Positions 1 to 11,392 of a stretch of DNA of 64,000 bases are shown here, in pieces. The notes under the pieces were generated by a model. That model had not been told where the DNA came from and did no database searches. It saw only the letters and a program-made list of their open reading frames with translations. The stretch covers positions 15,595,001 through 15,659,000 of the forward strand of contig NC_064842.1 of NCBI RefSeq assembly GCF_024166365.1, written 5' to 3'. Position numbers and translations under genes: made by a program. Source of the DNA: Elephas maximus indicus (taxonomy: Eukaryota > Chordata > Mammalia > Proboscidea > Elephantidae). Each line of letters begins with the position of its first letter. Position 1 is the first letter of the stretch.

Positions 1-139
1 TACGTGGGGTTACCATGAGTCGGAGCTGACTTGGCTGCAACTAACAACACACTTCATTATTGCATAATATTGTTGTGATCACATAGACTGCTTTTGTTAC
101 TAGATTTGAGCTCGCTGTGCAAGAAAGTTATCCCCAAGG

Positions 140-200
140 CCTGATGCAGGGCAGAGCTCAGGGTAGGAGCTCAAAAGGTATTTGTTGAATAAAGTTGAGC
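140..200 (+). repeat. L2 3' end fragment
   Basis: Matches the usual L2 end pattern: GGGCAGAGCTCAGGGTAGG, then GGTATTTGTTGAATAAAG. Short and old. Confidence 0.45.
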
Positions 201-417
201 CAAATCATAGTGGCATATTCCACCAAGAAAGCCTTAACATTTTTTACTATTGTAAAAGTAACCTGATTATAGAACATTTAGGGAACATAGGAGATTGGAA
301 AGAGGGGGAAATAATCCATTTCTGCTTTCCCCAATGTCCTTCCAGGCATTTTTTTTCCTAGGCCTAATTTTGTTTTTACGTAATGATTTTGCAGCCTCTG
401 TATAAATTTTCCCAGAA

Positions 418-1408
418 CACTTAGTTGTGCTCATGCAGAACCTGTACATAGACCAAGAGACAGTCGTTCGAACAGAACAAGGGGATACTGCGTGGCTTAA
501 AACCAGGAAAGGTGTGCGTCAGGGCTGTATCCTTTCACCATACGTATTCAACCTGTATGCTGAGCAAATAATCCGAGAAGCTGGACTATATGAAGACAAA
601 CATGGCACCAGGATTGGAGGAAGACTCATTAACAACCTGTGTTATGCAGATAGTATCACCTTGCTTGCTGAAAGTGAAGAGGACATGAAACACTTACTGA
701 GGAGGATCAAAGACCACAGCCTTCATTTGATTATACCTCAACATAAAGAAAACAAAAATCCTCACAACTGGACCGAAAACAAACAACATGATAAATGGAA
801 AAAAGATTGACGTTGTTAAGAATTTCATTTTCCTTGGATCCACAATCAACTCCCTTGGAAACAGCAGTCAAGAAGTCAAATGACATACTGAGTTGGGCAA
901 ATCTGTTGCAAAAGATCTCTCTAAAGTGTTAAGAAGCCAAGATGTCACTGTGAGGACTAAGGTGCACCTGGCCCAAGTCATGGTATTTTCAACTGCCTCA
1001 TATGCATGCAAAAGCCAGACAATGAATAAGAAAGACAAAAGAAGAATTGATGCCTTTGAATTATGGTATTGGTGAAGAATGTCGAGTATACCATGGACTG
1101 CCAGATGAACAAACAAATCCGTCTTGGAAGAAGTACAGCCAGAATGCTCCTTGGAAGCAAATCTTTGGACATATTATTAAGAGGGACCAGTCCCTGGAGA
1201 ACAACATTATGCTTGGTAAGGTGGAGGGTCGGAGAAGAAGAGGAAGACCCTCAATGAGATGGATTGACACAGTGGCTGAAACAATGGACTTGAACACAGC
1301 AAAGATTGTGGGGATGGCGCAGGACTAGGCAGTGTTTCATTCTGTTGTACATAGGATCTCTGAGCTGGAACCGAGTCCATAAGCACCTAACAAAATACAT
1401 ACAAGTTT
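418..1408 (+). mobile_element. RTE-family LINE, 5'-truncated dead copy
   Basis: Reads in the reverse-transcriptase region: KGVRQGCILSPYVFNLYAEQ (about 507-566), then the catalytic-motif region YADSITLLAES where the family has YADD, so the second catalytic Asp is Ser. After a stop near 808 the coding sense resumes in other frames, through the RTE C-terminal domain (MNKKDKRRIDAFELWYW, then GRPSMRWIDT). The copy ends at a stop at 1326, followed by a decayed RTE tail with CCTAACAAAATACATACAA. No intact ORF, so it is non-functional. A second copy's tail lies at 40839. Confidence 0.85.
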
Positions 1409-1726
1409 TATTATCTGGCCTCTTTTAACATTACAACAGGTGCAGTGTTTCATTCTTGTATCTCGGCATCATTTTTTATCCTATTTTTTTCCCCCGCTTC
1501 ACTCATGATCAACCCATTTTTCCAAAAATCATGTTTCCACACAGTGACATAAAGAAATAGACTAGAAGCTTTCAAATCTGTTTCAATGATAGATCTTTTT
1601 ATAAATGAAGTCTTATGTAGAACTCCAGCATAAAAGAAGATAACCATGATATTTTATTCAAATACATTTGTTTTCTAAGTCAAAGCCTGTTGTTTACGTA
1701 TGATAATACCAATCAATAAGCAGGAT

Positions 1727-1945
1727 AAGTTTGTTTTTTTTAAATAATATTTTGTTGTATTTTTGTGAAAGTTTACACAGCAAATTAGGTTCCCATTTGA
1801 CAATTTCCACACAAATTGTTCAGTAACATTAGTTATGTTTTCACATTGTGTCAACATTCTCATTAATTGCATTCTGGTTGTTCCGTTTCCAGTGCTCTAG
1901 TTTCCCTGCCCCCTTGTCTTCTCATCTTTGCTTTTGGTCTTATTT
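1727..1945 (-). mobile_element. L1 3' UTR end
   Basis: Same sequence as the L1 end at 26730 (GTGAAAGTTTACACAGCAAA, ACATTGTGTCAACATTCTC region). Only the terminal ~200 bases remain, followed by a second L1 end of a different subtype. Confidence 0.75.
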
Positions 1946-1984
1946 AAATGGTTTTTTGGTTTTTGTTTTTGAATAGTTTTTTTT

Positions 1985-3990
1985 TTTTTTTCATTTTTTT
2001 ATTGTGTTTTAGGTGAAAATTTGTAGTTCGAGTTAATTTTTCATTCAAAAATTTATACACATACTGTTTTGTGACGTTGGTTGCAATCCCCACAATGTGA
2101 CAGCACGCTCCCCCTTTCCATCCCAGGTTCCCTGTGTCCATTCCTTCAGTTCCTATCCCTTCCTGCCCTCTCTTCTTGCTTTTGGATGAGAGTTGCCCAT
2201 TGGTCTTGTATATTTGATTGAACTAAGAAGCACATATCTCACGTGTATTATTTATTGTTTTATAGGCTTGTCTAATCTTTGTCTGAAAAGTGGCCTTCGA
2301 GAATGGTTTCAGTTCTGGGTTAGCAGAGTGTTCAGGGGTCATAGTTTGGGGTGACAGATGGTTTTTCAGTAGAGCACCGTACTTATGGGTACCATCCTTT
2401 ATTTTGTGTGCCTCTGCAATTTCAATAAAAGGTAATCTCGGGGATAGTTTTCAGTTCACGGTTTAAGGAGCGTCTCAGGGCTGTAGTCTCAGGGAGTCCT
2501 CTGGTCTCAACTGGTCCAGTTAGTCCGGTCTTTATTAAGAATGTGAGTTTTGTTCTGTATTTTTCTCCCATTCTATCGGGGTCCATCTATTGTGACCCCG
2601 ATCAGAATGATCCAAAGTGGTAGCTGGCACCATCTAGTTCTGGTTTCAGGGTAGATGAGGCCATGGCTCATGTAGGCCACCAGCCTTGTATATTTGTTTC
2701 TTTTCTGAGACTTTGGTTCCTTCTTACTCTTTTGCTCCTGACAAGACCAATAGCTGTATCTTAGATGGCTGCTTGCAAGCTTTTAAGACCACAGATGCTA
2801 CTCACCTCACTAAGATGCAGAACATGAACTTTGTGAACTACATTATGCCAATTGACTGGGTTGTCCCATGACACTATGTTCCTAAGCTTTTGAACCTAGA
2901 AAACCAATCTCGGAAGGTGTTTGGTTATGTCTGAGGAGTACCTGTAGTTGTGTCTTCAATGAATATATTTGCCTGCACACACATATTTGTATTTACACGT
3001 ATATATAGATCCTTCTCTCTGTTCTCACATATGTACACACCTGTACCTACCCATATACCTATACGCCTGTACCCATCCATATGTGATCACATGCTCCGTT
3101 TTTTTTTTGGTCATTGTTGGAGTTGTTGCCATATTATATATGCCAAATTCTTTAGTACAGGCATCCTTTTCTCTTGAGTGCTTCTTGGCAAAATCATTTA
3201 CTTTGGTCATACTGTGCTCAGTACGCCCACATCTAGTGCCACTTTTCCCATCACCGAAAATAGCAAGCATCTCCGATCTAAAGTGTGCTTCTCCTCCCCC
3301 CTCCCCCGCGCCCCACTTGGTAATTACCAGTGGACCTTGGCCCCTTTATGTATACCTATTTTTATCTTCTTCTAGAGGGATCATACAATATTTGACCTTA
3401 TGTGCTTGACTTATTTCACTTAGCATTATGCTCTCCAGGTCCATCCATGTTTTGCTGACTCAACATTGTTCTTTATGGTTGTGTAGTATTCCATTATGTG
3501 TATTTATCACATTTTGCTTATCCATTCAACCATTGATGGACATTTTATTTGTTTCCATTTTTTTGCTATTGTGAATAATGCTGCAATGAACATAGATGTG
3601 CATATGTCTGTTTATGTCACTACTTTTAGGTCTCTAGGATATGTACCAAGGAGCCCTGGTGGCGCAGTGGTTAAACACTTGGCTGCTAACCGAAAGGTCA
3701 GTGATTCAAACCCACCAGCCAGTTTGAACCCACCAGCCGCTCCGTGGGAGAAAAATGTGGCAGTCTGCTTCCATAAAGACTTATAGCCGTGGAAACGCTG
3801 TGGGGGCAGTTCTACCCTGTCCTGTAGGGTCACTATAAGTTGGAATTGAACAGCAATAGGTTTGGTTTTTTGGTTTAGGGTATATGCCTAGGGTGAGATT
3901 GCTGGAGCACAGGGTAGTTCTAGTTTTTTGAGGAAGCGCCATACCGTTTTCCATAATGGTTGCACCATTTTACAGTCAGGCTGAGGTTAA
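1985..3990 (-). mobile_element. L1, 3' UTR plus ORF2 C-terminus, interrupted by a SINE
   Basis: Read on the minus strand, the element runs from ORF2 C-terminal sequence (near 3990) through a long 3' UTR to a T-rich end at 1985. An AfroSINE sits at 3650-3880 inside the ORF2 part; L1 sequence resumes after it at 'GGGTATATGCCTAGGG'. No long frame survives. Confidence 0.8.
3650..3880 (+). mobile_element. AfroSINE, long form
   Basis: Full tRNA-like head (GGCGCAGTGGTTAAAC, GATTCAAACCC B-box region), long middle, and TATAAGTTGGAATTG tail. An 18-base segment (AACCCACCAGCC...) is duplicated at about 3709-3738. Flanks AGGATATGTACC and AGGGTATATGCC look like an aged target-site duplication. Confidence 0.9.
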
Positions 3991-3999
3991 TTTGATGCA

Positions 4000-4625
4000 G
4001 ATAAAACCGGAGCCTGGAGTTACAGATGGCACAGAGGCCCGTGTCCAACAGCCTCCTGAGGAGCCGCAGAAGCGGGACTCCCCAAACGCCAGTGTTGCTG
4101 GGCCTCTCCACAAGCAGGGACTTCACGTGGCCTGATGGGGGAATGGTTGGGGACTCACCTGTCCACTCCCTACGTTCCAGACATGTGGCCCTCTTCACGC
4201 CTCACTGTGCCCAGAGGGGATTTCCAGGCAGTTCCAGGAGCCTGGAAAACTCCACAGGTGAATGGAGGGGAGGAAGGGGTACTTCTGGGGAACCCCATCT
4301 GCCTGGATAACCACTTGGGGCAACGCGGGGAACCAACTATAAAAAACCAGCCATTTGTTATCTGATTTCCTGGGGCAGAGGCTGGGATTTGCCCTCCCTA
4401 CACCCTAATCCTCACCCTTCGAAGGCTCTCAGCCCATGTGCTCCAGGCTGTGGGGCTATTCCCCTGGCTGCTCCTCTCCTGCAATCCCATTCACTCAATC
4501 TGTTAGCGAGCCTCCAAACACAATGCTCAAGAGACTGAAGAGAAAGATAATACACATATTTGTGTTTCAGTGACTTTGATATGCTGGGCTCTGACAGTGG
4601 CCTCTTTTGTCCCATCTAAGAGCAG
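4000..4625. other. unique sequence, no gene seen
   Basis: Moderately GC-rich DNA between an L1 and a SINE. Short open frames on both strands lack splice structure or recognisable motifs. I see nothing supportable. Confidence 0.4.
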
Positions 4626-4842
4626 TGGGGAGTCCCTGGGTGGTGCAAACAGCTAACATGCTCGGCTGCTAACTGAAAGGTTAGAGGTTCAAGTTCACCC
4701 AGAGGCAACTCAGAAGAAAGGCCTGGCAGTCTAAAAAAAAAGCAGTCTATTTCTGAAAAATTAGCCGTTGAAAACCCTATGGAGCACAGTTCTACCCTGA
4801 CACACAGGGGGCCACCCTGAGCAACTGTTTTGTTGTTGTTCC
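4626..4842 (+). mobile_element. AfroSINE, second form (GAGTCCCTGGGTGGTGCAAA head)
   Basis: Near full length: head at 4630, GAAAGGCCTGGCAGTCTA middle with an A-run, TGGAGCACAGTTCTACCC, and a GTTGTTGTT tail. Confidence 0.9.
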
Positions 4843-5629
4843 TCTTTGTTTTTTAAGGGCAGCTCAGGCCAGGAGGAACAACCAAGTTGAAACAAAGCAT
4901 CAGTGCCATGAGGGAATTAGACGGAAATAAACATGTCAGAGCTGTATAGGACACAACCATACACAAAGGCTACTCAAATTCCTCCAACAGAAAAAAATAG
5001 CCAGTGATCAGGAAAGTGCTGTTTGTTGAGGAGAGAAGTAACAATTATGAGATACTCAGGAAGACTATAAATGTCTCACATCTGGTAAAGAATGAAAATT
5101 GAAGTGAAATCTGAGAACTCAAGAATCAGAAAGGACAGAGCCTAGTCAAATCCAGGCCAGCTGCACCTATCTGTCTGCCGCTCACTCCGTGGGGAGCAGT
5201 TGGTCTCACCGGGCTCTCAGGGATCCAGTTACCTGCCACTCCCACCTCCCACTTCCCGGCCATCTCTTCTCCCATCCTTTCTCCAGGGCGGTTTTCTCTG
5301 GCCGCTGCTTCCGCTTGCATTTCTTAGTGCACAGCACCCTCTACTGGCAACAAGAAAATTCTTCCTCACGGGAACTGGTAACATTTTTGATGGTTGGCAG
5401 GTGGTGAGCAGGGGGATCTCTTTCTGTGATTGCCATTTGGGCGGGCACTTCAACTGCTCTCAGATCTTATTTTGATAAAATGGGAAGCTCCAGTCATTCT
5501 CCTCAACAACCGTCAAAGGCACTCCACGTTTACGAGCAAAGTTTTCGAAGTAGGCACAAGCACCCACTGAGGGATGGAGGATTAGGAATTCTCTTCACTG
5601 TCTTAAAGGGCATCGTATTAGTACAGTTG

Positions 5630-5735
5630 TACATTCATTCATTCAACAATATTTACTGAGCACTTTCTAAGCTCCATGGAGTTTATCTTCTACGCCAGGA
5701 GGGGGAACGGACATTTAGTAACATGATAACCAAAC
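5630..5735 (-). repeat. L2 3' end fragment
   Basis: Contains the inverted L2 end, CATTCATTCAACAATATTTA followed by CTGAGCAC. Old and short. Confidence 0.5.
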
Positions 5736-5754
5736 CAGTTGTCATGTGTGCAAA

Positions 5755-5902
5755 GTAGAACTGTCCTCCATAGGGTTTTCATTTCTGTGACCTTTCAGAA
5801 GCAAATTGCCAAGCCTTTCTTCCAAGTCACCTCTAAGTGGGTTTGAACTGACAACCTGTTAGTAGTCCAGCACTTAAGCGTTTGTGCCACCCAGGGACTC
5901 CT
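5755..5902 (-). mobile_element. AfroSINE second form, 3'-truncated
   Basis: Reads inverted from CCATAGGGTTTTC to the head GCCACCCAGGGACTCCT. The element's 3' part (5' side here) is missing. Confidence 0.85.
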
Positions 5903-6597
5903 AACTGGCAATAAGTATTATGAAAACAAAACAGGCATGAAAGAAAGGCAGGGGTGTGTGTGGATGGGAGGAGTTGCTGCAATTTTACCTTAGAGGGAGA
6001 GAGGTTGCAGGTAGAGGGAACAGTAGGTGCAGAGGCCCTGGGCCCAGAGTGTCTTTGGTTCTAGGAACAGCGAGGAGCCACCTTGGCTGAAGTGGAGTGA
6101 GTGGGGCAGAGCAGAGGTCCGAGAGGAGAGAGGGTGGGCTGTGAAGGGCTTGGTGGCCATGGTCTTTTTTTCAGTGAGATGGGGACCAAACGGAAGGCTC
6201 CAAACAGGTGAATGACATGATCTGGGGGTACATACCCTCAAACGTTTTACTGATAGGCTTGCACGCTTTCTAACATTTGGAAACTATATAGGTCTGCAGA
6301 ATAGAGCCCACTGTGTCATTTCACTGAGGCCCACAGCCAGGGAGGTAGCATGTGAGCTGTCTTGAAAGATGGGCAGAGCTTCAACAGGCAAACATGCCAC
6401 AGCTCCTGGGCAAATTGTGCTCCTATTTTAAGTGACTAATTGTACCAAGGGATCTCCTTGGTAACCTTTTAGGTTTCTAGCACGGGGATCCTTCTCAGTA
6501 TACCCTCCAATTTTCACTATTTGTCTACATTTCTAGTTCCTTACTACTGTTCACTTCAAGATGCCTTTAATAGCTTAATTATCACGCTGTGCAAATT

Positions 6598-6715
6598 TTA
6601 GCTATGCCTTACAGCTCCATTCATAAAGGTAAACAGATACCTCAACTGTTTGCTGCCAAGGTCACCCAGCCACACACCAAGACTGAGACCAGGGATCCCA
6701 GACCACAACTCTCGC
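6598..6715 (-). repeat. MIR fragment
   Basis: Inverted MIR core: AAGGTCACCCAGCC with the adjacent degenerate 'actgaggc' region. It explains much of a 149-codon open frame here. Confidence 0.5.
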
Positions 6716-6957
6716 ACCGGGTACAGCCTGTGCCCAGGGGCACGTACCATGTCCCTGTAGAAGAGACACCTCCACCCTGCGTGTGTGTGACACCTGAGCC
6801 CTCACAGAGCTTTCATTTTACACACTTTGGTGTGATCACTGCAGCAGCTGGAGGGGCAAGGAGCATGCTGAAAGCTCCAAGTTCCCTCACCTGGTTCAGC
6901 TTTGACCCAGACCTATACACACGGGTTGGGCGAAGACGGGTCCTTTTGCTGTGTTCT

Positions 6958-7262
6958 GGAGCTGTGCTATCCAGTACAGTAAGTAACCACAGCCACGGGG
7001 GGCTCCTGGGCACCTACGATGTGCCCTGTCCAGACTGAGAAGTGTGGTGAGTACAAAATACACACGATTTCAGAGACTTAGTAGCAAAAAAGGAATGTAA
7101 ACCATCCCATTAATCATGTTCTAATACTGATTACAGGTTGAAATGGTATTTTATACATATTGGGCTAAATAAAACATGTTAAAATTAACTCTGCCTGTTA
7201 CTTTGTATTTTTCAATGTGCTTCTGAGAAAATTTTAAATTACTCAAAGTCCTGTGATCACTT
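6958..7262 (+). mobile_element. hAT-type (Charlie/MER5-like) DNA transposon remnant
   Basis: Resembles the mammalian repeat with 'tgtgctatccagtacagtag', 'gagacttagtagcaaaaaa' and 'attgggctaaataaaa'. Exact family not assigned. Confidence 0.5.
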
Positions 7263-7263
7263 T

Positions 7264-7475
7264 TTCTTTTTATTATGGTAAAAACATACATGACAAAACA
7301 TATACCAATTCGAGAATTTCTAAACGTATAATTCAGTGACACTGATTAGATTTTCCAGGTTGTGCAACCATCCTTGCCACCTGTGATCTCTTTGAACAGG
7401 ATTTTGGTTTCTTAAACAGTTATTTACTGTCCAGTTTTGCCCAACACATTTCATCACACAGCTGTTTTCTGTGTT
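7264..7475 (-). mobile_element. L1 3' end fragment
   Basis: Inverted L1 end of the 'ACATATACCAATTC ... TTCAGTGACACTGATTAGA' type, also seen at 28740 and 44520. Confidence 0.65.
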
Positions 7476-7639
7476 ATAATGGTTCTTCTACATAAACAGA
7501 GAAGCCCGAATACCAGGAAGGGAATTGTGCCAGAGGCTCTCTTTCTTGCAGGAATACTTTTTGAAAATCAGATTATAAAAACAATAGCTAAATGAACGTC
7601 TGCTTTGTACTCTACATTCATACTTCAGGTAATCTCCCA

Positions 7640-7795
7640 GTGACTCTACCATTTTTCCCATTATTCTTTGTACAGCTGAATAGACTGATTCCAAGAGAGG
7701 TTAAATAATTTGTCCAGAGTCACGTAGCTAGTGAAGTGATATGAGCTGGATGTGAACAAGTTCACTCCCCAGAATTTGAGTTGTTGGCCACTGCA
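7640..7795 (-). repeat. MIR fragment
   Basis: Inverted MIR: CCAAGAGAGGTTAAATAATT, then CCAGAGTCACGTAGCTAG and GATGTGAAC. Confidence 0.65.
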
Positions 7796-8079
7796 CTAAA
7801 ACGCTTCACTCGCCCCAGGATAAGAGCACTTACACACAAAATTGTGCATGTAATTTCATTTGTAGTTTTATAGACCACCCTACTGAGGCGTTAAGAACCC
7901 TTTAACTAGTGTTAGTGTGACTGTACATGTGTATCTATATGTGTGTATGTGCACGTATGTAAATGTGTGAATGAACAATTTCACCAAGTTAAAACTATCT
8001 TTTCACAGTTCAAAATATATGCATTTCTTCTAACTCATTATACTCATATACATATTTTAAATACAATAATAGAGGTTCT

Positions 8080-8781
8080 GCTTTTGGTATGGCTGAGCAG
8101 CTATTTTTGGACCAACCTTCCTGCAGTTAACTATAAGCCCTGGAAAAAATATAAAAAACCAACTAACTGAATACACTGGAGAGCTATCAGAAGCAGTCAG
8201 GATACTTGAGGGAGTTGACATTTGGAAGAAGGAACAGCACCAGGCAAGATCCCACCTTTTACAGAACACCATGCCAGGCAAAAAAAAAAAAAAAAAAAAG
8301 GACTTAAGGGATTATACAAAGGCTTAGCTATTTGTAACTGAAGTACCAAAAGGATAGGAGAGAAAAAACTGGGTAGGATAAATATCTAAAGAAATAATGG
8401 CTGAAATTTCCCAAAATTTGATTCATGGCATAAATTTAGAGATCAAAGAAGCTCAGCAAACCTCACGCAGGACTAAGACACAGAAAAACGTACCTAAGCA
8501 CACCTGAAAACAGCGAAAGAAAAAAGACATGTTCTACAAAGGGAACAAAAATTTGAATTACCACTGACTTGTCATCAGAGACAATGGAGGCCAGAAGACA
8601 GTGAAACAAGATCTTGAAAGTGATGAAAAGAAAAAGAATTTGTCACGAGCAAAACTGTGCTATAAAAAATGCTAAGGGAAGCTCGGGCTGAATGGAAACG
8701 TTATCAGATAGAAACTCAGATCTTCATGAAGGAATGAAGAGCGTCAGAAACGGTAAATTTGTAGGTAAATATAGAAGATTT
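8080..8781 (+). mobile_element. ancient L1, part 1
   Basis: Decayed L1 sequence around the ORF1/ORF2 boundary ('aagctcagcaaacctcacgc', 'cagagacaatggaggccag'). Interrupted by the LTR at 8782 and resuming at 9158. Includes an A18 run at 8281. Confidence 0.6.
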
Positions 8782-9157
8782 TGTCATAGTTATCTAGTGC
8801 TGCTATAACAAAAATACAAGTGGGTGGCTTTAACAAACAGAAATTTATTTTCTTAGTTTAGAAGGCAAAGTCCAAATTCAGGGGACTGGCTCTAGGGGAA
8901 GGCTTTCTCTCCCTGTCGCCAGGTCCTTGTTCCTTGGTGATCTTCATGTGGCATGGCACCTATCTTCTCCCATCTCTGCTTCCTCCCTTGCTTAATTTCT
9001 TCTATATCTCCAAATAGATTGACTTCAGACTCACCCTAACTGATACTGCCTCATTAACTTAACACAGAAACCCATTCCCAGATGGGATTATAACCACAGG
9101 TCCAGAAGTTAGGATGTGTAACACATATTTATGGAGGACACAATTCAACCCATAACA
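8782..9157 (-). mobile_element. solo MaLR-type LTR
   Basis: Begins (minus strand) TGTTATGGGTTGAATTGTG and ends in TATGACA, so TG...CA ends. A perfect 5-base duplication GATTT flanks it (8777-8781 and 9158-9162), as expected for ERVL/MaLR. It carries the AATAAA-type signal near its 3' end. 376 bases, no internal region. Confidence 0.85.
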
Positions 9158-11040
9158 GATTTATTTTTCCCTCTTAATTTCTTTAAAATACATATGTTTA
9201 TAAGTCAAAGTAAAAATCATAACCTATTATGGGGCTTATAACGTATATAGATTTAATATACATGACCAACAGAGCATAAAAGACAGGATGGTAAATGGAC
9301 CTACCATATTTTTATGCAACTAACACACACCTTCTAAGTCTGTTTGCCAATTGCTCCCTCCCACCTTGAGGTATGTTTGCAAGCACACTATGCTAATTTT
9401 TTTAAACAGCAACATGTAAAAAAAAATTGGTACGGTGATGCTAACGAAAATACCTCACGGGAGGGAGTGGTTATTTCCATAAAAATAGGGTATACAGTTG
9501 CAAGATTTCTACATTTTATGTGAAGTGGTACAACATTAACTCTAGGCAGACTGAAAAATTAAGAATGTATATTGTAATCCCGAGAATATTCACTAAAAAA
9601 TTAGGCAAAGAACTAAAAAGCTGATAAATTAAGATGCAATTCTAAAATAATTAACTAATCCAAACAGAAAAGCAGTAAAGGGGCAGATCTAAAGCTGTCT
9701 CCATAATTACATTTATGTTAATAGATGAAATATTAATTAAAAGGTACAGATTGTCAGGAAAGATAAAAATACAAGACCCAAGTATATGCTGTTTACAAGA
9801 GACCCACTTCAAATATAAAGTCACGTAAGTAGAAAGCAAATGAACAGAAAGAAGTATATAATGGAAACAGTAAGCACAAGAAGGCTAGAGTGGCTATATA
9901 ACAAAAAGTAGGCTTTGAGCTAAAAAGTATTATCACAGATAAAGAGGGACATTTCATAATAAAAAGGTCAAGTCATTAGGAGGACATAATATAACCTAAT
10001 AACAGAGCTTAAAAACATGAAGCAAAAACTGAGAGAATTAGAGAAGTGGACGATTCCATGATCATAACTGAAGATTTTAATACCCCTCTCTCAGCAACTG
10101 ACAGAAATAAACAAAAAGCTTAGTGAAGAGAAGACCTGAACAACACTATCAACCACCTGCCCTAACTGACATTAAACACATTCTCCCAAGGACTCAGCAT
10201 ATATACTCCTTCCAAGTGTACGTGGTTCATTCGTCAAGATAAATCATATACTGGGCCATAAAACAAGTCTCAATAAAATTAAAAGGACTGAAATCATCAA
10301 GAGAATTTCTGACCTCAATGGAATTAAAGTAGAAACCATTAACAAGACACTTACGAAAAAACAAAACAAAAAATGTGTTAATTTGACAACATACCCCTAG
10401 ATAACCTATGGGTCAAATAATTCACAAAGGAAATTAGGAAATATTTACAACTGAATAATGAAAAATGCAACATAGTAAAATGTTTTAAGATGCAGCTAAA
10501 GCCGTGCTTAACGGGAAGCTTATAGCTTATAAATATTTATATATTAGGAAAAAAAAAAGGTCTGAAATCAATGACCTAAGATTCTACCTTAAACTAAAGA
10601 AAAAGAAGAAAGTAGACACAAACTAAGATGATAAAAGCAACTAATGAAACAAAAAATAAACAATTGAAAAAATTAACAAAGCCAAAAAAGCTGATTCTTT
10701 CAACAGATCAAAAAAACTGATAAACCCCTAGCTGGACTGATTAGGAAAGAAAGAGAACAGCAATGATCTGTGTCAGAGTGTAAAGGAGTTTATCACTACA
10801 GACCCTACAGACATTAAAAGGATAAGGGACTACTGGGAATAACTTTATGTTCATAAATTCGACAACTTAAATGAAACGGATCAATTTCTTAAAAATACAA
10901 CTTACTTAATGACACAAGAGGAAACCAAAATTATAATTATAAATTATTAGAGAAATTCAATGTTATCAAAAACTTTCCCACACAGAAAACTTCAGACTCA
11001 GATGATTTCATAAATTAACTCTATAAATGTAATAATGAAA
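9158..11040 (+). mobile_element. ancient L1, part 2 (ORF2 5' half relic)
   Basis: A-rich decayed ORF2 sequence: 'ctgtttacaagagacccactt', 'aaaacaagtctcaataaaatt', 'gcagctaaagccgtgcttaac'. Many stops and frameshifts. It ends next to the SDE2 3' UTR. Confidence 0.65.
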
Positions 11041-11076
11041 AAGGACAGTTAAAATTGAGTTATTAAAAAGTTAGCT

Positions 11077-11082
11077 TTTAAT
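11077..11082 (-). promoter_or_regulatory. candidate SDE2 polyadenylation signal (ATTAAA)
   Basis: A minus-strand ATTAAA lies about 90 bases after the SDE2 stop codon. I saw no AATAAA on that strand in the first few hundred bases past the stop. It borders an ancient L1, so a more distal site is also possible. Confidence 0.3.
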
Positions 11083-11170
11083 ATCAACAGGAATAATGGC
11101 CGAGAGTCAATATTATGCAGGTTGTAAGTGCCAGACAGTATAAAAAAATAGGAAATCAATTCTATGAAAT

Positions 11171-11392
11171 TCATTTCTTCTTCCCTTTCAAAGGTTTGGC
11201 AAATAAACCTGGGTCTATCTGCTCCCTCGACAGTCCCCTGACAGAGAAGAGCCGTGCTGCTCGTTCCTGCAGAGTGCCCCCACATTTCAGTCCCAGGGCC
11301 ATCAGTTCGGACTTGAGTTGATCCAAACCCAGCAACTCCAATTGCGCAACAGAGCTGAAGGCTAGTAAATCTATAGTTCCCTGACCAATACC
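11171..11392 (-). CDS. SDE2: SDE2 coding exon 7 (terminal, SAP-type domain)
   Basis: Encodes residues 382-454 and the TGA stop at 11173-11171. Reads [18 protein letters not shown], then the SAP-like helices with [20 protein letters not shown], then RLFSVRGL and the basic terminus PLKGKKK. The acceptor follows a T-run and a run of seven C. The preceding intron (11393-13550) contains an RTE fragment and one AfroSINE. Confidence 0.95.
   Translation of the reverse strand, partial: GIGQGTIDLLAFSSVAQLELLGLDQLKSELMALGLKCGGTLQERAARLFSVRGLSREQIDPGLFAKPLKGKKK

Noticed and set aside
6589..7038. 149-codon plus-strand open frame
   Set aside because: It spans a MIR remnant and a hAT transposon remnant, and its translation has no recognisable domain.
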